From assembly GCA_023014335.1 (NCBI GenBank), contig JAECYW010000009.1:2356001-2420000 (forward strand): a stretch of DNA of 64,000 nt, written 5' to 3'. Of the stretch, positions 46,695-57,179 are shown in pieces (positions within the stretch are counted from its first letter, which is position 1; every line of letters begins with the position of its first letter). The notes under the pieces were generated by a model. The model was not told the DNA's origin. It ran no database searches and saw nothing but the letters and a program-made list of their open reading frames with translations. Origin of the DNA: Galerina marginata (lineage: Eukaryota > Basidiomycota > Agaricomycetes > Agaricales > Galerinaceae). Made by a program: the position numbers and the translations under genes.

Positions 46695-48754
46695 ATGCCC
46701 GACTCCTTCTTCTCGATCCCAAAACAAAGGAAGAGAAAGCGCGCCGACTCAAATGCTGATGCTCGTGGAGTGAAGAAATTTGCGCGGAAACAAGCACCTC
46801 AAGATGCGAAGAAACAGGGTTCTGCGAAGCCAAATGGCGCACTGAAGCCGAGAAGGAGGGATGAAGAGTTGTCTGACCAGACAGATGAGGACGCTGGTGG
46901 GGTAGAGGATATGGATTTACGGGCTGAGGATTTGGACATGGGAACTAGCGGCGATGAGGACGAGAATGAAACACCGGCTGAGAAACGACTTCGATTAGCC
47001 CAGCTGTACCTAGAGAGTGTCAAAGTTGGATTAGGTACGTATTTTCATCCTTCCAACTTTTACACATGGTCCAATGAAAAATATCAGCCGAAGGCGAGTT
47101 TGACGCCGCGGAAATCGACAAAGAACTCATCTCAGCAAGACTAAAACAGGATGTATTGGAGCATTCAGGAAAGGTTCACCTCTTCATCGGGGATTCGGTA
47201 ATGCGTTTCTGATAGTCCAGTTCTCTACCGTCTTGCTGATGAATAGGTTTTAAAGTTCGATTTCACTCAACCACCGACCTCCATACTTCACACAAGCGGT
47301 CACCGATTTTCCGTCACTTCAGCCGTTGCCTCAGAATCTGGGGAATATCTCTTCACATCAGGGAAAGAAGGGCATATTATTAAATGGGATCTACCTACGG
47401 GCAAAAAATTGACGTCTTTCTTCAAAATCCGGGAATCCAAGTCGGACAGGAAAGGTAAGGGAAAGGCCACCCCAGACCCTGCTATCAAAGGACATACAGA
47501 CGAGATCTTATCTCTGGCCCTAAGTGGGGATGGAAAATTACTAGCGAGTGCCGGACGTGATCGACGGTTGTGCGTGTGGGACACAGAGAAGGGAGAATGG
47601 GTAAAAGCATTTTCGGGGCACCTGGGCCATAAGGATGCAATCTGCGTGAGCAATCCATGTTTTGTTTTCTTGCAAATAAATATCTAAGGTACCGTGTTCT
47701 AGGTTGTCGCATTTCGCAAAGGGACCAATGAATTATACTCTGGTTCATTTGATCGAACAGTGAAAGTCTACGACCTCTCTCCTTCAGTAATGGGTTACGT
47801 GGAAACCCTGTTTGGACACCAAGACCATGTTCTAAGTCTTGACGCACTACGAGGACAGACTTGCATCAGTGTCGGAGGACGTGACAAGACGGTGCGGTAT
47901 TGGAAAATCGTAGACGAGACCCAATTGGTGTTCCGCGGCGGTGGTAGGAGTCGTGTTCGTGAAGTTCTGGAAGGAGGGCTCAGGGCTGATGATGAGGGTG
48001 ACGATGTTGACGTTGAGGATTCGGAGATGGTACCAAAAGCGAAGGGGAAAGAACGGGAGGAGAAGAAGTTCATTGAAGGAAGTATAGAGAGTGTTGCAAT
48101 GATCGATGAAACTACTTTCGTCAGTGGCGGTGACAGTGGGTGAGGATTTTTTGCGATATGATGATAGGGCAAGACGTTCTGACTGGTATTTGCTCCTGCA
48201 GATCAATTGGTCTCTGGAATACGCAAAAGAAAAAGTCAATCTTTACCCAGGCTCTCGCCCACGGTTTCAATGAGGCTCTCTCGGAATCGGAAGGTGTTAT
48301 CAAGACACCTAGATGGATCACTGCACTTGCGAGCTTGCGGTATTCAGATATTTTCGCCTCTGGTAAGCCTGCGCCATTGTCCCTCTTAAACCTCCGTCTC
48401 ATTTTCGCCGTAGGCTCATGGGAGGGTGACATTCGAATATGGAAGCTAGACTCCAAACTCAGATCTTTCAGTCTTGTCGGCAAGGTCCCAGCTCCCGGGG
48501 TGATTAATTCGCTACAACTCTTATCAATACCAAAAGGTTTCCTGGAAACCAGCACATGGGCTTCGCAATCGAACTCCTCAACTTCGGACAAAACGGTCGG
48601 TTCTACGAAGCGGAAAGGCCCTGCCGCGAACCCATTCCTGTTGGTGGCTGGGGTAGGGCAAGAGCATAGGCTGGGCAGGTGGTTTAGTGTGAAGGAAGGA
48701 GGCGCCAAGAATGGTGCAGTAGTTGTAGCATTTTCACCACGGACGTTGGCTTGA
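46695..48754 (+). CDS. RRP9: U3 snoRNP WD40 protein RRP9 (U3-55K)
   Basis: Nucleolar WD40 protein that binds the box B/C motif of U3 snoRNA for 18S rRNA processing. Exons 46695-47034, 47088-47197, 47247-47645, 47703-48139, 48202-48362 and 48414-48754 give 595 residues. The N terminus is basic (IPKQRKRKRADSN), then acidic, then the helical ETPAEKRLRLAQLYLESVK and EFDAAEIDKELISARLKQDV typical of RRP9. WD repeats follow: SGEYLFTSGKEGHIIKWDL, GDGKLLASAGRDRRLCVWD, NELYSGSFDRTVKVYDL, GQTCISVGGRDKTVRYWKI, SISLWNTQKKKSIF and FASGSWEGDIRIWKL. The C terminus GQEHRLGRWFSVK matches the conserved HRLGRW signature. A charged insert (about residues 400-430) interrupts the propeller between repeats, as in fungal homologues. 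Confidence 0.93.
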
Positions 48755-48919
48755 CTTCCTCTCCCGGAACTACATGACTATTAGGGGTGTTGTTGTTTAC
48801 GTCTGTACAGATCATAGTGTTCATCAAATTTGCGCTTTGGAACACCAGTGCATGTCATGATGTGAAGATACGGCAAGTGTTAAAGCATTTGAGGTGCTGC
48901 ATGGATGCTGAATAACATC

Positions 48920-49011
48920 TGTCCCGTGGCTTAGTTGGTTACGGCGTCCGACTGTTATCCACTCAACGTCATGGCATCGGAAGATCGAGAGTTCAAGTCT
49001 CTCCGGGACAG
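48920..49011 (+). tRNA. tRNA-Asn(GTT) with 18-nt intron
   Basis: Acceptor TGTCCCG pairs with CGGGACA, with discriminator G. The anticodon stem TCCGA/TCGGA encloses CTGTTA, giving anticodon GTT at 48954-48956. An 18-nt intron follows position 37 (48958-48975), the standard place for nuclear tRNA introns. The T arm is GAGAG-TTCAAGT-CTCTC. It decodes AAC and AAU. Confidence 0.9.
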
Positions 49012-49353
49012 TAAGTGTTTTTGCCATTTTTTGGTCAATTTATGTAGGATATGCTTTTGGTTTGGGCCGAATATATACCGAAAATATATAATAAGCATTT
49101 ATGCTCGATACCTTACGACTCGGAGGTCTACAAAAATTGTACTGGTACACGAGACATTATTCGATACATATGAAGGATGGGATAAATATACTACTTATCG
49201 GATGCATATATTACGATATGCAAAATTAAAGATGCATAGGCGGCCAGTTCAATGGACAATGGAGCAAAGAGTAGGGATATATGTTATGGTGCCTATAATG
49301 ATGCAAAAATAAATAAATTCATAATCAAATCAAATGTCCCAGATTTCTAACTC
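49012..49353. other. Intergenic
   Basis: AT-rich spacer downstream of tRNA-Asn; nothing recognised. Confidence 0.4.
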
Positions 49354-50471
49354 TCAATCGGCGCCTCCTTCCAGTGCCCGAACTATTCCAAACGCAGCCG
49401 CCGCCGCAAGGCCACCAACCATGAGCGTGCTGAATGCTCCCCAAACGTAGCCTGCAGGATTTTGGGCCGCGCCTGTTATCCGTGCTTTTATGGCGCCAAA
49501 TACTAGCAGTACGAGGCCAGTGATGATAGATGAATAGATGAGAGCAACATGGGCTTTGGGAATGAAAAAGTAGGGTATCAAAGGAATGATGCCGCCAAGG
49601 AGATATCCCATGCCTATAGTGAAGGCGGAAACATACATGCGCTTATTTGGTATTTCCTCTGTTGTTGTTCGAATCAATATAAGCGCCTACAACAGACGGA
49701 ATGGAGACATACCCAATCCCTGGCCGAATTTAAGGAGGAAAGCCGTCAAACCAATCTCTTTACTCCATCTCAACTTGGCGTTTTCAGGGTCCACAACGGC
49801 TCCAGCATTGAGATAAGCAGAGTCCAGGTCATCGCCCTCGACTTCACGAAGGCACTTTGCAACAGCGTGACATGTCTTGTCGTCGACGCCCACGGGGCCG
49901 AGTACTTCAGAAACCTCGCGTTCCATTTCGCCTGCGCAACTGTGGTGGACGCGTTGAGCGGTCTGGTGGCGTTGGTAGCGGTAGTGGTCGCGTTCTGCTT
50001 GTGATGCGAGGAAGCCGCCAATTCCCATTGATATGGCGCCAGCGATAAGCTCTGCAATGCCGCCTAGAACGACTAATTTTGATTCACCAAGCGAAGAAAG
50101 GCCAGCTGTGAGCGCGAAAGGGACCGTAAGGCCGTCTGATAAACCGATAACACTAGAAAACATAACACATAGTTGAGAACATCGCCGGCTTTAATAGATT
50201 CAGAAACTTACACATCGCGGACAACGTCAGGGTCAATCAAGGTGCGCTCGTCATGAATGAGTTCTTTGCAACATATACCGTCTGCGCGGCCATTCCTAGC
50301 ACATTTCGCGGAATGAGGAGGTTCTACGCCAGATTCAGAAGCCTCAATAGGCCATACGGGTGGCCTTTTGGCCTTTACTGAGGCGTCCTGGCGTGTGGGT
50401 AGAGCAACTGACGGCGCTGTGGGTGTCGCTGTGGAAGAAGGCATGGGGGTTGAAGAAAGAGCCCATTGCAT
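49354..50471 (-). CDS. CCC1: CCC1/VIT1-family vacuolar iron/manganese transporter
   Basis: Integral membrane transporter loading Fe2+/Mn2+ into the vacuole, limiting iron toxicity. Exons 50471-50212, 50152-49713 and 49658-49354 give 334 residues. After a polar N terminus, the family start is DVVRDVVIGLSDGLTVPFAL (TM1 with the metal-site Asp). ELIAGAISMGIGGFLASQAE follows (TM2). The cytosolic metal-binding helices include RDHYRYQRHQ and EREVSEVLG. Three more hydrophobic segments are AFTIGMGYLLGGIIPLIPYF, HVALIYSSIITGLVLLVFGA and TLMVGGLAAAAAFGIVRAL. The five-helix layout is as in yeast Ccc1 and plant VIT1. Metal choice cannot be read from the sequence. The promoter region is shared with nothing nearby. 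Confidence 0.91.
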
Positions 50472-51461
50472 AATATTTATTCTGATATCGGCCGTGACGT
50501 AACGCGACGGATCGGCGAATTGCTGACCAATTGGAGCACGCCTATTACCACTTGACCAATCACCACCACTGAATTACTTCCTGGACCTGCTTTGTATCCA
50601 ACGCCATTCATACCTTGGATCGAACTTGAATATCTCAGCCGTTGGCCACGCGAGGAAGGACAATTCTCCTTCAAATTCCTCTCTCGACGGTGACAGCCCT
50701 GGCTAATTTTCGGATTTACTTCAGAGGAAGCCTGCTCGATGTGGCAGGTCGTAACGGATGGAACAATACCGGAAGCCCAGAGCTCTGTAGAGCTTTTTAT
50801 ATTCCGCGTTGACACACACCAAGAAGGTCAGGTCAGCTTAGATTCTCGGAGTTGAAATGCCATGTAAGCAGTTCGAAACAAGAATAAATTATGGACGTCG
50901 GACGGAGTTGAGAAATTCTCTGAACAGAGGGTAATTACCAAATTATCAAGAGAGAAAAGATGGATATTGTGGCGCACAATGCTGTGCTTTCTGTTGCCGT
51001 TTGTCGTACCTCGGCATAGAAAAGTATTGAGAATTATAGAGAAAAAAAGCCGCCATCTATGGCGATTTCCTAAATGGCGAAATCACCGCCACCCATTTGT
51101 CCTGAGAGGGATGGACTTGAAAACTCTCGTTGCTTTCACGGTGCCATGACAGGACAAGTGAGAACCCTACAACAGCCACTGGTCTCATTCACTATTGCAT
51201 TTTTTGATCTGAAGGATTTTGATTGATTGTTATTGGAATACCACCAAAGAAACCCCTGAAGTGCATAATAATAAATCAAATATTGGGCAATCCCATCCCT
51301 TCGCCAGTGCTACGGAAATGAAGATAGTGTAGGTGGGATCATGGGGGAAGCCTGAGAACGAGAACTAAGCCAGTCAGGTCAGACCGACATCATTGGACGC
51401 AATAAGCAGAGCACTTACACGAATGAACGAATAGTTGTGCAGCGCGACGCGAGTGAAGGTC
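50472..51461. other. Intergenic
   Basis: Upstream of CCC1 and downstream of the pheromone-like ORF. No further CaaX-ending short frame found by eye. Confidence 0.4.
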
Positions 51462-51557
51462 TCAAGCGATCACACAGTAGGCGTTTCCCGCACTGCCACC
51501 GTTCTCCTCGTTGGTGGGGACAGAATCGACGAGTGAGATTTGTGCGAAAGAATCCAT
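51462..51557 (-). CDS. Putative lipopeptide mating pheromone precursor (CaaX)
   Basis: A 31-codon frame starting MDSFAQISLVDSV and ending NGGSAGNAYCVIA before TGA. It matches the pattern of basidiomycete a-factor-like precursors: an MD-x-F start, a polar spacer, a charged processing doublet (NEEN), a Gly/Ser/Ala-rich mature peptide and a C-terminal CVIA box for farnesylation. Predicted mature peptide: about ENGGSAGNAYC with farnesylated cysteine. It is short but close to the 38-42 residues of known heterobasidiomycete precursors. An in-frame upstream Met at 51662 exists; the MDSF start fits the family better. In mushrooms such genes belong to the B mating-type locus or its non-mating relatives. 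I found no STE3 receptor frame in the flanking 1-1.6 kb. Confidence 0.68.
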   Translation of the reverse strand: MDSFAQISLVDSVPTNEENGGSAGNAYCVIA

Positions 51558-53179
51558 GTGGGTATGCGATGATGTAGTTGCGGGTGCGACTGGGAAACCT
51601 GGGGGGTGTCTCAAGCCTGCTTTATAGGAAAATAAATCCAGAGAAGGTATCCAGAATTGCAAAGTTTTTTCTCAATCTGGACTGACTAAAGGCAGACCGC
51701 ATCCAACGCGTTCGACCGAGATAATAGGGATGTAGTCACAATAGAGCAATTGTCTGTCAAGGCGCATAGTCGAAGTTGCAGACAATTAGAACAAAAGTCT
51801 ACAGGACAAATGAGGATCAGCGTGATCTTTCAGAGGTAGCCCATCGGGAATCCTTCATTCAAAATCGAAACCGCGTTTTCTGATGAAAAGGATTGTCTGT
51901 ATGTTGTGGACAAATGGTGGCGGGCTCGACAATGCAAGAGATCGAAAAAACAAAACCCGAAGAGCGTGATGACAGGCAGGTGGCAGGTACGAAGTCCCTC
52001 AAGCATTGGAGCGAGGGCCTGGATTGCGAGAATTGACAATAAGGGACTGAGCCGCCTGCAAGTGCAAGTATTGAGGAACCCGGCAGTTGCCTTTTAATGA
52101 CTTCGAGGAAATGCGACTTCAAGGTGTTGAACGAACGAAAACGCTTCGAGGCACGGGGAAGTCCTTCTGGAACCTGGGTCCAATCAAGCCTTATGAACCA
52201 ATCTGTTATCCCACCCGGGGTGTCATCCCTGCAAACTGACTTCGTATGCAACAACAGTGCAGTCCTCGTGAGGAGAGAACCGGTCGAATTAAAGTTTCAG
52301 TACCTGAAATGAAGGTTTGAAAAAACAATTAGAACAGAGCCAAAGTGCTGAGGCGTGTCATTGTCCAAAAGGTGCAACCAGTACACGTTTGTCAATGACG
52401 GAGAACCTTCTTGGAGCGTGCTGAGATTGGTCGGTAGTCGAGAGGGTTGGCGAAGGACTTGGAAACCTGGTGGCAATGTAGCTGGGCAAGGAACAAAGGA
52501 ATGAATCAAGTACATAGGAATAATTTCGCTTGTAAAATGGAGAGCACACCTTTATGGTTCATAATGACAAGATGATGCTGAATACGAAACGGCGTAATGA
52601 TTCCTGACGATGCCATCCAGTAACCAGTTCGACATCGAGCAATATGTTTAGAAATGTGAACAGCCAGCATAAGTGAAGTACGGTAACTTCTGGGATTCGC
52701 CATACCGTCGTTATATCTCACCGTAGGAACAGAACTCGCTTTAGAAACAATGCATTCATAAATATAGAATGGTGGACAACGACTGGTACTGACTCTAGCA
52801 TGAGTTTCTGATTTCCCAGGTCAAGCCTCACGTACTTATTCCATGTGTAGGGTGACAGAATTTCCAGAGCCGAGGCGACACTGGATTTCAAAAAATCAGT
52901 ACAGTTGTGGCTGGCGAATGCTAAAAGTGCATTGCCTGGAACCAAAATATACAATGGCGGCACCGCAGCCACTTAAATGCCGTGAAGTCGTGGATGGCAG
53001 TGTCGTTGTGGCTGTCACGAAGGGGTTAGCTGACTCGGAAGTCGATTGGAGCGCTGAGTGGGTGGCGGTGTCCCTTGATATAAACGGTCCTTGGCTTTCC
53101 ATTCATCTTTTGCACAGTTTAGGAAAAACCACCCACACCACACCTTGCAAACTCTGTCAGCAGGTTGACAGAAACCACT
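51558..53179. other. Intergenic, upstream of the pheromone-like gene and CMK
   Basis: No seven-helix STE3-like frame or other gene could be assembled. Short minus-strand frames (for example around 51860-52250) show no splice-consistent continuation. Confidence 0.4.
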
Positions 53180-55351
53180 ATGGGCAGCTCCCAAAGTCGG
53201 TCCAGCGAAGGGAACACGGCTATCGACCGGATAAAGCGGGTGTCACGAGCGGATTTGAAGTCACCGCTCAAGTCAGCGTTCGGGCGGGGGAAGGCAGGCG
53301 GGGCGGCGGCGGAGGGGACTGGGGCAGGGGGGTCTGAGGGAACTGCGAGCGACTATGAGACGCCCATCTATGAGACCACACGGCGAGCCGCAGCTGTGAG
53401 TCTTTTCCATTCCATTTTATTTTTGAATTTCGCGGTGGCTGTGTCGCACTCAACGGCAGTCAGATTGTGTCATATCTCTGTCCGCAACCAACATCCTCCT
53501 GATAAATTCTCTTTCAAACAGCAACCACCACCTCCTCCTTTACCTCCCCGTACTCCCGCGCAGATGCCTGCCACCGTTCCTTGCCAGGTACGTTCTCTCG
53601 CTCTCACCAGAACCGTCTCAAACACCACCTCCAGTATCGGACAGGAAAGACTCTTGGCAGCGGTACCTATGCCATCGTGAAGGAGGCCATCCACGTCCAG
53701 ACTGGGAAATACTATGCCTGCAAGGTCATCAACAAGAGACTCATGGAGGGACGCGAACATATGGTCATCTCCCCTCTCTATCAGATTCCCATCGATGGTT
53801 CTCACCAGTCTTGCAGGTCCGCAACGAAATTGCAGTCTTGAAGCGCGTTTCTAGCGGTCATCCCAACGTCGTCACCCTCCATGACTACTTTGAAGTACGT
53901 CCATGTCCCTGACAACGCCCTGTTTTCTTGCCTTAGCTCGATCAGACAGCCCACAATCTCTATTTATGTTTCGATCTCTGCACCGGCGGAGAGCTCTTCG
54001 ATCGTATCTGTGCCAAAGGGAACTATTATGAGGCGTAAGCTCTCCGCTTAGCGCCCAAGGATCTTGTCTAATTGCTTTCTTTTTCAGCGACGCTTCGGCT
54101 CTGCTTCGAACACTTTTCTTAGCTGTCCAATACATTCATGATTCGGGCATCGTTCACCGAGGCATGTTTCCTGCCGTCTCTCTCTTCCTTCTTCATCTGA
54201 TTGCCCATGCAGACTTGAAGCCAGAGAACTTGCTCTTCCGCACCCAAGCCGAAGACGCCGACATCATGATTGCCGATTTTGGGCTGAGCAGAGTCATGGA
54301 AGAGGAAAAATTGAACCAGTTGACTGAAATTTGCGGAACACCTGGGGTGAGTTGGTTAACATGTATATCGGCCTGCTGTCGCGATCTACCTGCTTATTAC
54401 CATCATGGTAGTATATGGCACCAGAAATTTTCAAGAAGAGTCAGTTCCCTGTCAATTGATCCTTGATCTCGCGTCTTATCATTCATACAGCTGGTCACGG
54501 GAAACCCGTTGATATCTGGGCAATGGGAGTCATCACATATTTCCTGCTAGCCGGTTACACGCCATTTGACCGCGATTCCCAACAACAAGAAATGGAAGCC
54601 ATCATCGCAGGCGACTACAAGTTCGAGCCCGAAGAGTATTGGCAAAACGTCTCAGCGACAGCGAAGGATTTCGTGAAGACATGCCTGACAGTTGATCCCG
54701 CCAAACGACCCACAGCTGCCCAGGCCTTGCAACATAAAGTGAGTTCGCCATTTCGTCAGCTCGTAATCATATTCTGATGTCGTGCAAGTGGCTGGCTGAT
54801 AAAGAACCTCACTTCGTACCTGACCCGACCCGTGCGGACGGTGGTCCGGCTGATCTCCTGCCCAACGTTAAGAAGGCTTTCAACGCCAAACAGCTGTGTT
54901 CGTACTTTTTGGCACCCCTAGAGCGACCAAGTTATAACTTTCCTACAGGGCGTAAAGCCGCTTCTACCATCAAGGCTGTAAACAGAATGGCTATCTTAGC
55001 CGCCTCTGATTCCAACGGTCTAGCTCAAATGAGAGAGAATATCAACAAATATAAGGAGGAATCGGCAAGGGTGCGTACTTTTTCTTGACATCTTCGCGAT
55101 ATGGCCCTGACACTGTGTATCTTTTGCGCAGGAAAATCTTGAAGTGAGTATTTTCGTGATCAGATCTCGACGACAGGTGGTGGGTGCTGATAGTTTTGCT
55201 CTAGCATGTGGATATTACGTACCAGGAAGGGATCGTGGCGAAAAGCTCCGACGATATATCTGTCGACAACCACGAAGACCTCCGGAGCAAGATGGCCAGA
55301 GCCAGCCTTGACGAGAAGGACACGAAGATTGCGGCTGGACAGGACAAGTGA
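53180..55351 (+). CDS. Ca2+/calmodulin-dependent protein kinase
   Basis: CaMK-group Ser/Thr kinase. Thirteen exons (53180-53395, 53522-53587, 53635-53763, 53817-53894, 53937-54034, 54088-54161, 54213-54346, 54412-54439, 54491-54738, 54789-54897, 54949-55070, 55132-55143, 55205-55351) give 486 residues. The N terminus MGSSQS is a likely N-myristoylation signal. The kinase starts YRTGKTLGSGTYAIVKEA; Lys124 is in YYACKVI. The catalytic loop is HRDLKPENLLF (Asp221), then ADFGLS (242-244), CGTPGYMAPEIFKKTGHGKP and VDIWAMGVITYFLLAGYTPF. After the kinase comes KKAFNAKQLWRKAASTIKAV, a basic helix fitting the calmodulin-binding segment. The intron inside HRD uses a GC donor (54162-54212). One exon is only 12 nt (ENLE). 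Confidence 0.9.
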
Positions 55352-55914
55352 TGATCCTATCGACGAGGATAATGAAAACGAAAACCTTTACTGGACTGGA
55401 CCTACTACTGTCTTTTTGGCATCCTCACAGAAAGGCCCATACGGAAATCCATTCAGAAGGTTTCGTAGTTTCCGATCAACACTCACTTCATTATGATCCA
55501 TCTTGGGAGATAATGTTACTTGGTTAAATAATCTCGACTAGCTTAAATGGTCTCCCTGTACATATATATTATCGCAGTTGTTTCTCCTTGGGATTCGGGT
55601 GTTTAATCGTGATTTTTATTTAATACCTATACCTACATACTTACAATTGTCCTTACAAGTTACGAGAGTGTTGAGAGCGATCGGCCCGAATGTCAGCATG
55701 ATCCGGGTTAGTCACCGTTCAGCGTCAACTACCACGCCGACCATGCCATGCCTTTCTTTCTCCTTCCCCCTCTAGCGGTTGAGGTCGGAAGCTTCAGACC
55801 GAATATTCTGGAGACGACTTCTCGCACCGGCGGGTGGAATTCAACGCGAATTCAGCATAAACTTGCCTCATTCACCTTTCAAACAATCGACTCACTTTTG
55901 CACATATCCCGGAC
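55352..55914. other. Intergenic
   Basis: 3' flank of the kinase and promoter of HMG-CoA lyase; no gene recognised. Confidence 0.4.
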
Positions 55915-57179
55915 ATGAGTTCCACTCGACTGACTCGTATTGTCGGCACCTCACCACGGCGCCCGTTAGGACAGCTTCGCACTACGACTGGAAAGAGATC
56001 TTACGCGATTCCCGCGAATAAACTCAGCCGGAATACGGTCAACATTGTGGAAGTCGGTCCTCGCGATGGGCTACAAAACGAAAAGAGTTCTATACCTGTG
56101 GATGTTAAAGTGGAGCTCATCAACAGATTGGCCGGCGCTGGCGTTATGAATGTCGAGGCTGGGAGCTTCGTTAGTCCGAAATGGGTGCCACAGGTATGCA
56201 CACTGGACCCGGGAGGTTCGGTCAGACCTAATGGAAGTGGACTAACACTGGCTTAGATGGCAGGGACCGCAGAAGTGCTCAAGGGCATCGAGAAGCTCCC
56301 AAATGTCCACTACCCGGTCCTTGTGCCGAATCAACGAGGATTGCAGGACCTCTTCGCCTTGCTGGACGAGCATCCAACTTCCCCTCCACTGACGGATGAA
56401 ATTTCTGTATTTACGGCTGCAACAGATGCCTTCACCCGGGCAAACCTCAACTGCACCATAGCGGAGTCAATAACGCGTTTGTCCTCTGTCACCCGTGAGG
56501 CTTTGGATCGTGGCCTCCGAGTGAGAGGGTATGTGAGTGTAGTTATCGCATGTCCATACTCTGGCAAGACGGATTATAAGCGCGTAAGGGAGGTGGCGAA
56601 AGAACTGATAGATATGGGATGCTACGAAGTTAGCCTTGGAGAGACAGTAGGCCAAGGCAGGCCACACGAGGTTGCAGAAATGATTGAAGAAGTCAAGAAA
56701 GCTGTTCCGGTGGAAAGGCTAGCGGTATGTGCTACTGATTAAGTCCCAGCGTCGTTCATTACTGATAGTACCGAGACTATAGGGACATGTACGTTATACA
56801 TTCCAATGCCTGCGCAAGTTCTTTGATTCGTTGACTTATTTTCTTACAGTTCCATGATACATATGGTACCGGCGTTGCAAACGTCGTGACTGCCCTCAAC
56901 CATGGTATTCGGACAATTGACTCGTCTGTCGGAGGGCTCGGCGGATGCCCTTACTCTCCTGGTGCAACAGGCAATGTTGCTACTGAAGACGTGTTATATG
57001 CTCTTCAAGAGTCACAGTACTGGGTAGCAGGATCTTCCAGCGGCAATAGCATTGACCTGGATAAGATTTCTGACATTGGGTGGTGGATTAGTGACAGACT
57101 AGGCCGTGAAAATGCCAGTCGTGTTGGTCGTGCTGTCCGAGCGCGACAAGAACAGAAAAGCTTACAAAGTAAACTTTAA
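55915..57179 (+). CDS. Hydroxymethylglutaryl-CoA lyase
   Basis: Cleaves HMG-CoA to acetoacetate and acetyl-CoA, the last step of leucine breakdown. Exons 55915-56193, 56257-56724, a 6-nt microexon at 56783-56788 and 56850-57179 give 360 residues. The N terminus ([20 protein letters not shown]) is basic and Ser/Thr/Arg-rich, a likely mitochondrial presequence. Active-site and family motifs are [86 protein letters not shown] and the [20 protein letters not shown] loop with the catalytic cysteine. The microexon encodes Gly-His just before FHDTYG. The protein ends QSKL, giving SKL, a canonical peroxisomal PTS1, so dual targeting is plausible as for the animal enzyme (CKL). Confidence 0.93.

Noticed and set aside
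51558..53179. Possible STE3 pheromone receptor beside the pheromone-like gene
   Set aside because: A fragment near 51900-52040 (FGFCFFDLL then RARHHLSTTY) vaguely recalls the receptor tail, but no seven-helix frame or splice-consistent model could be built.
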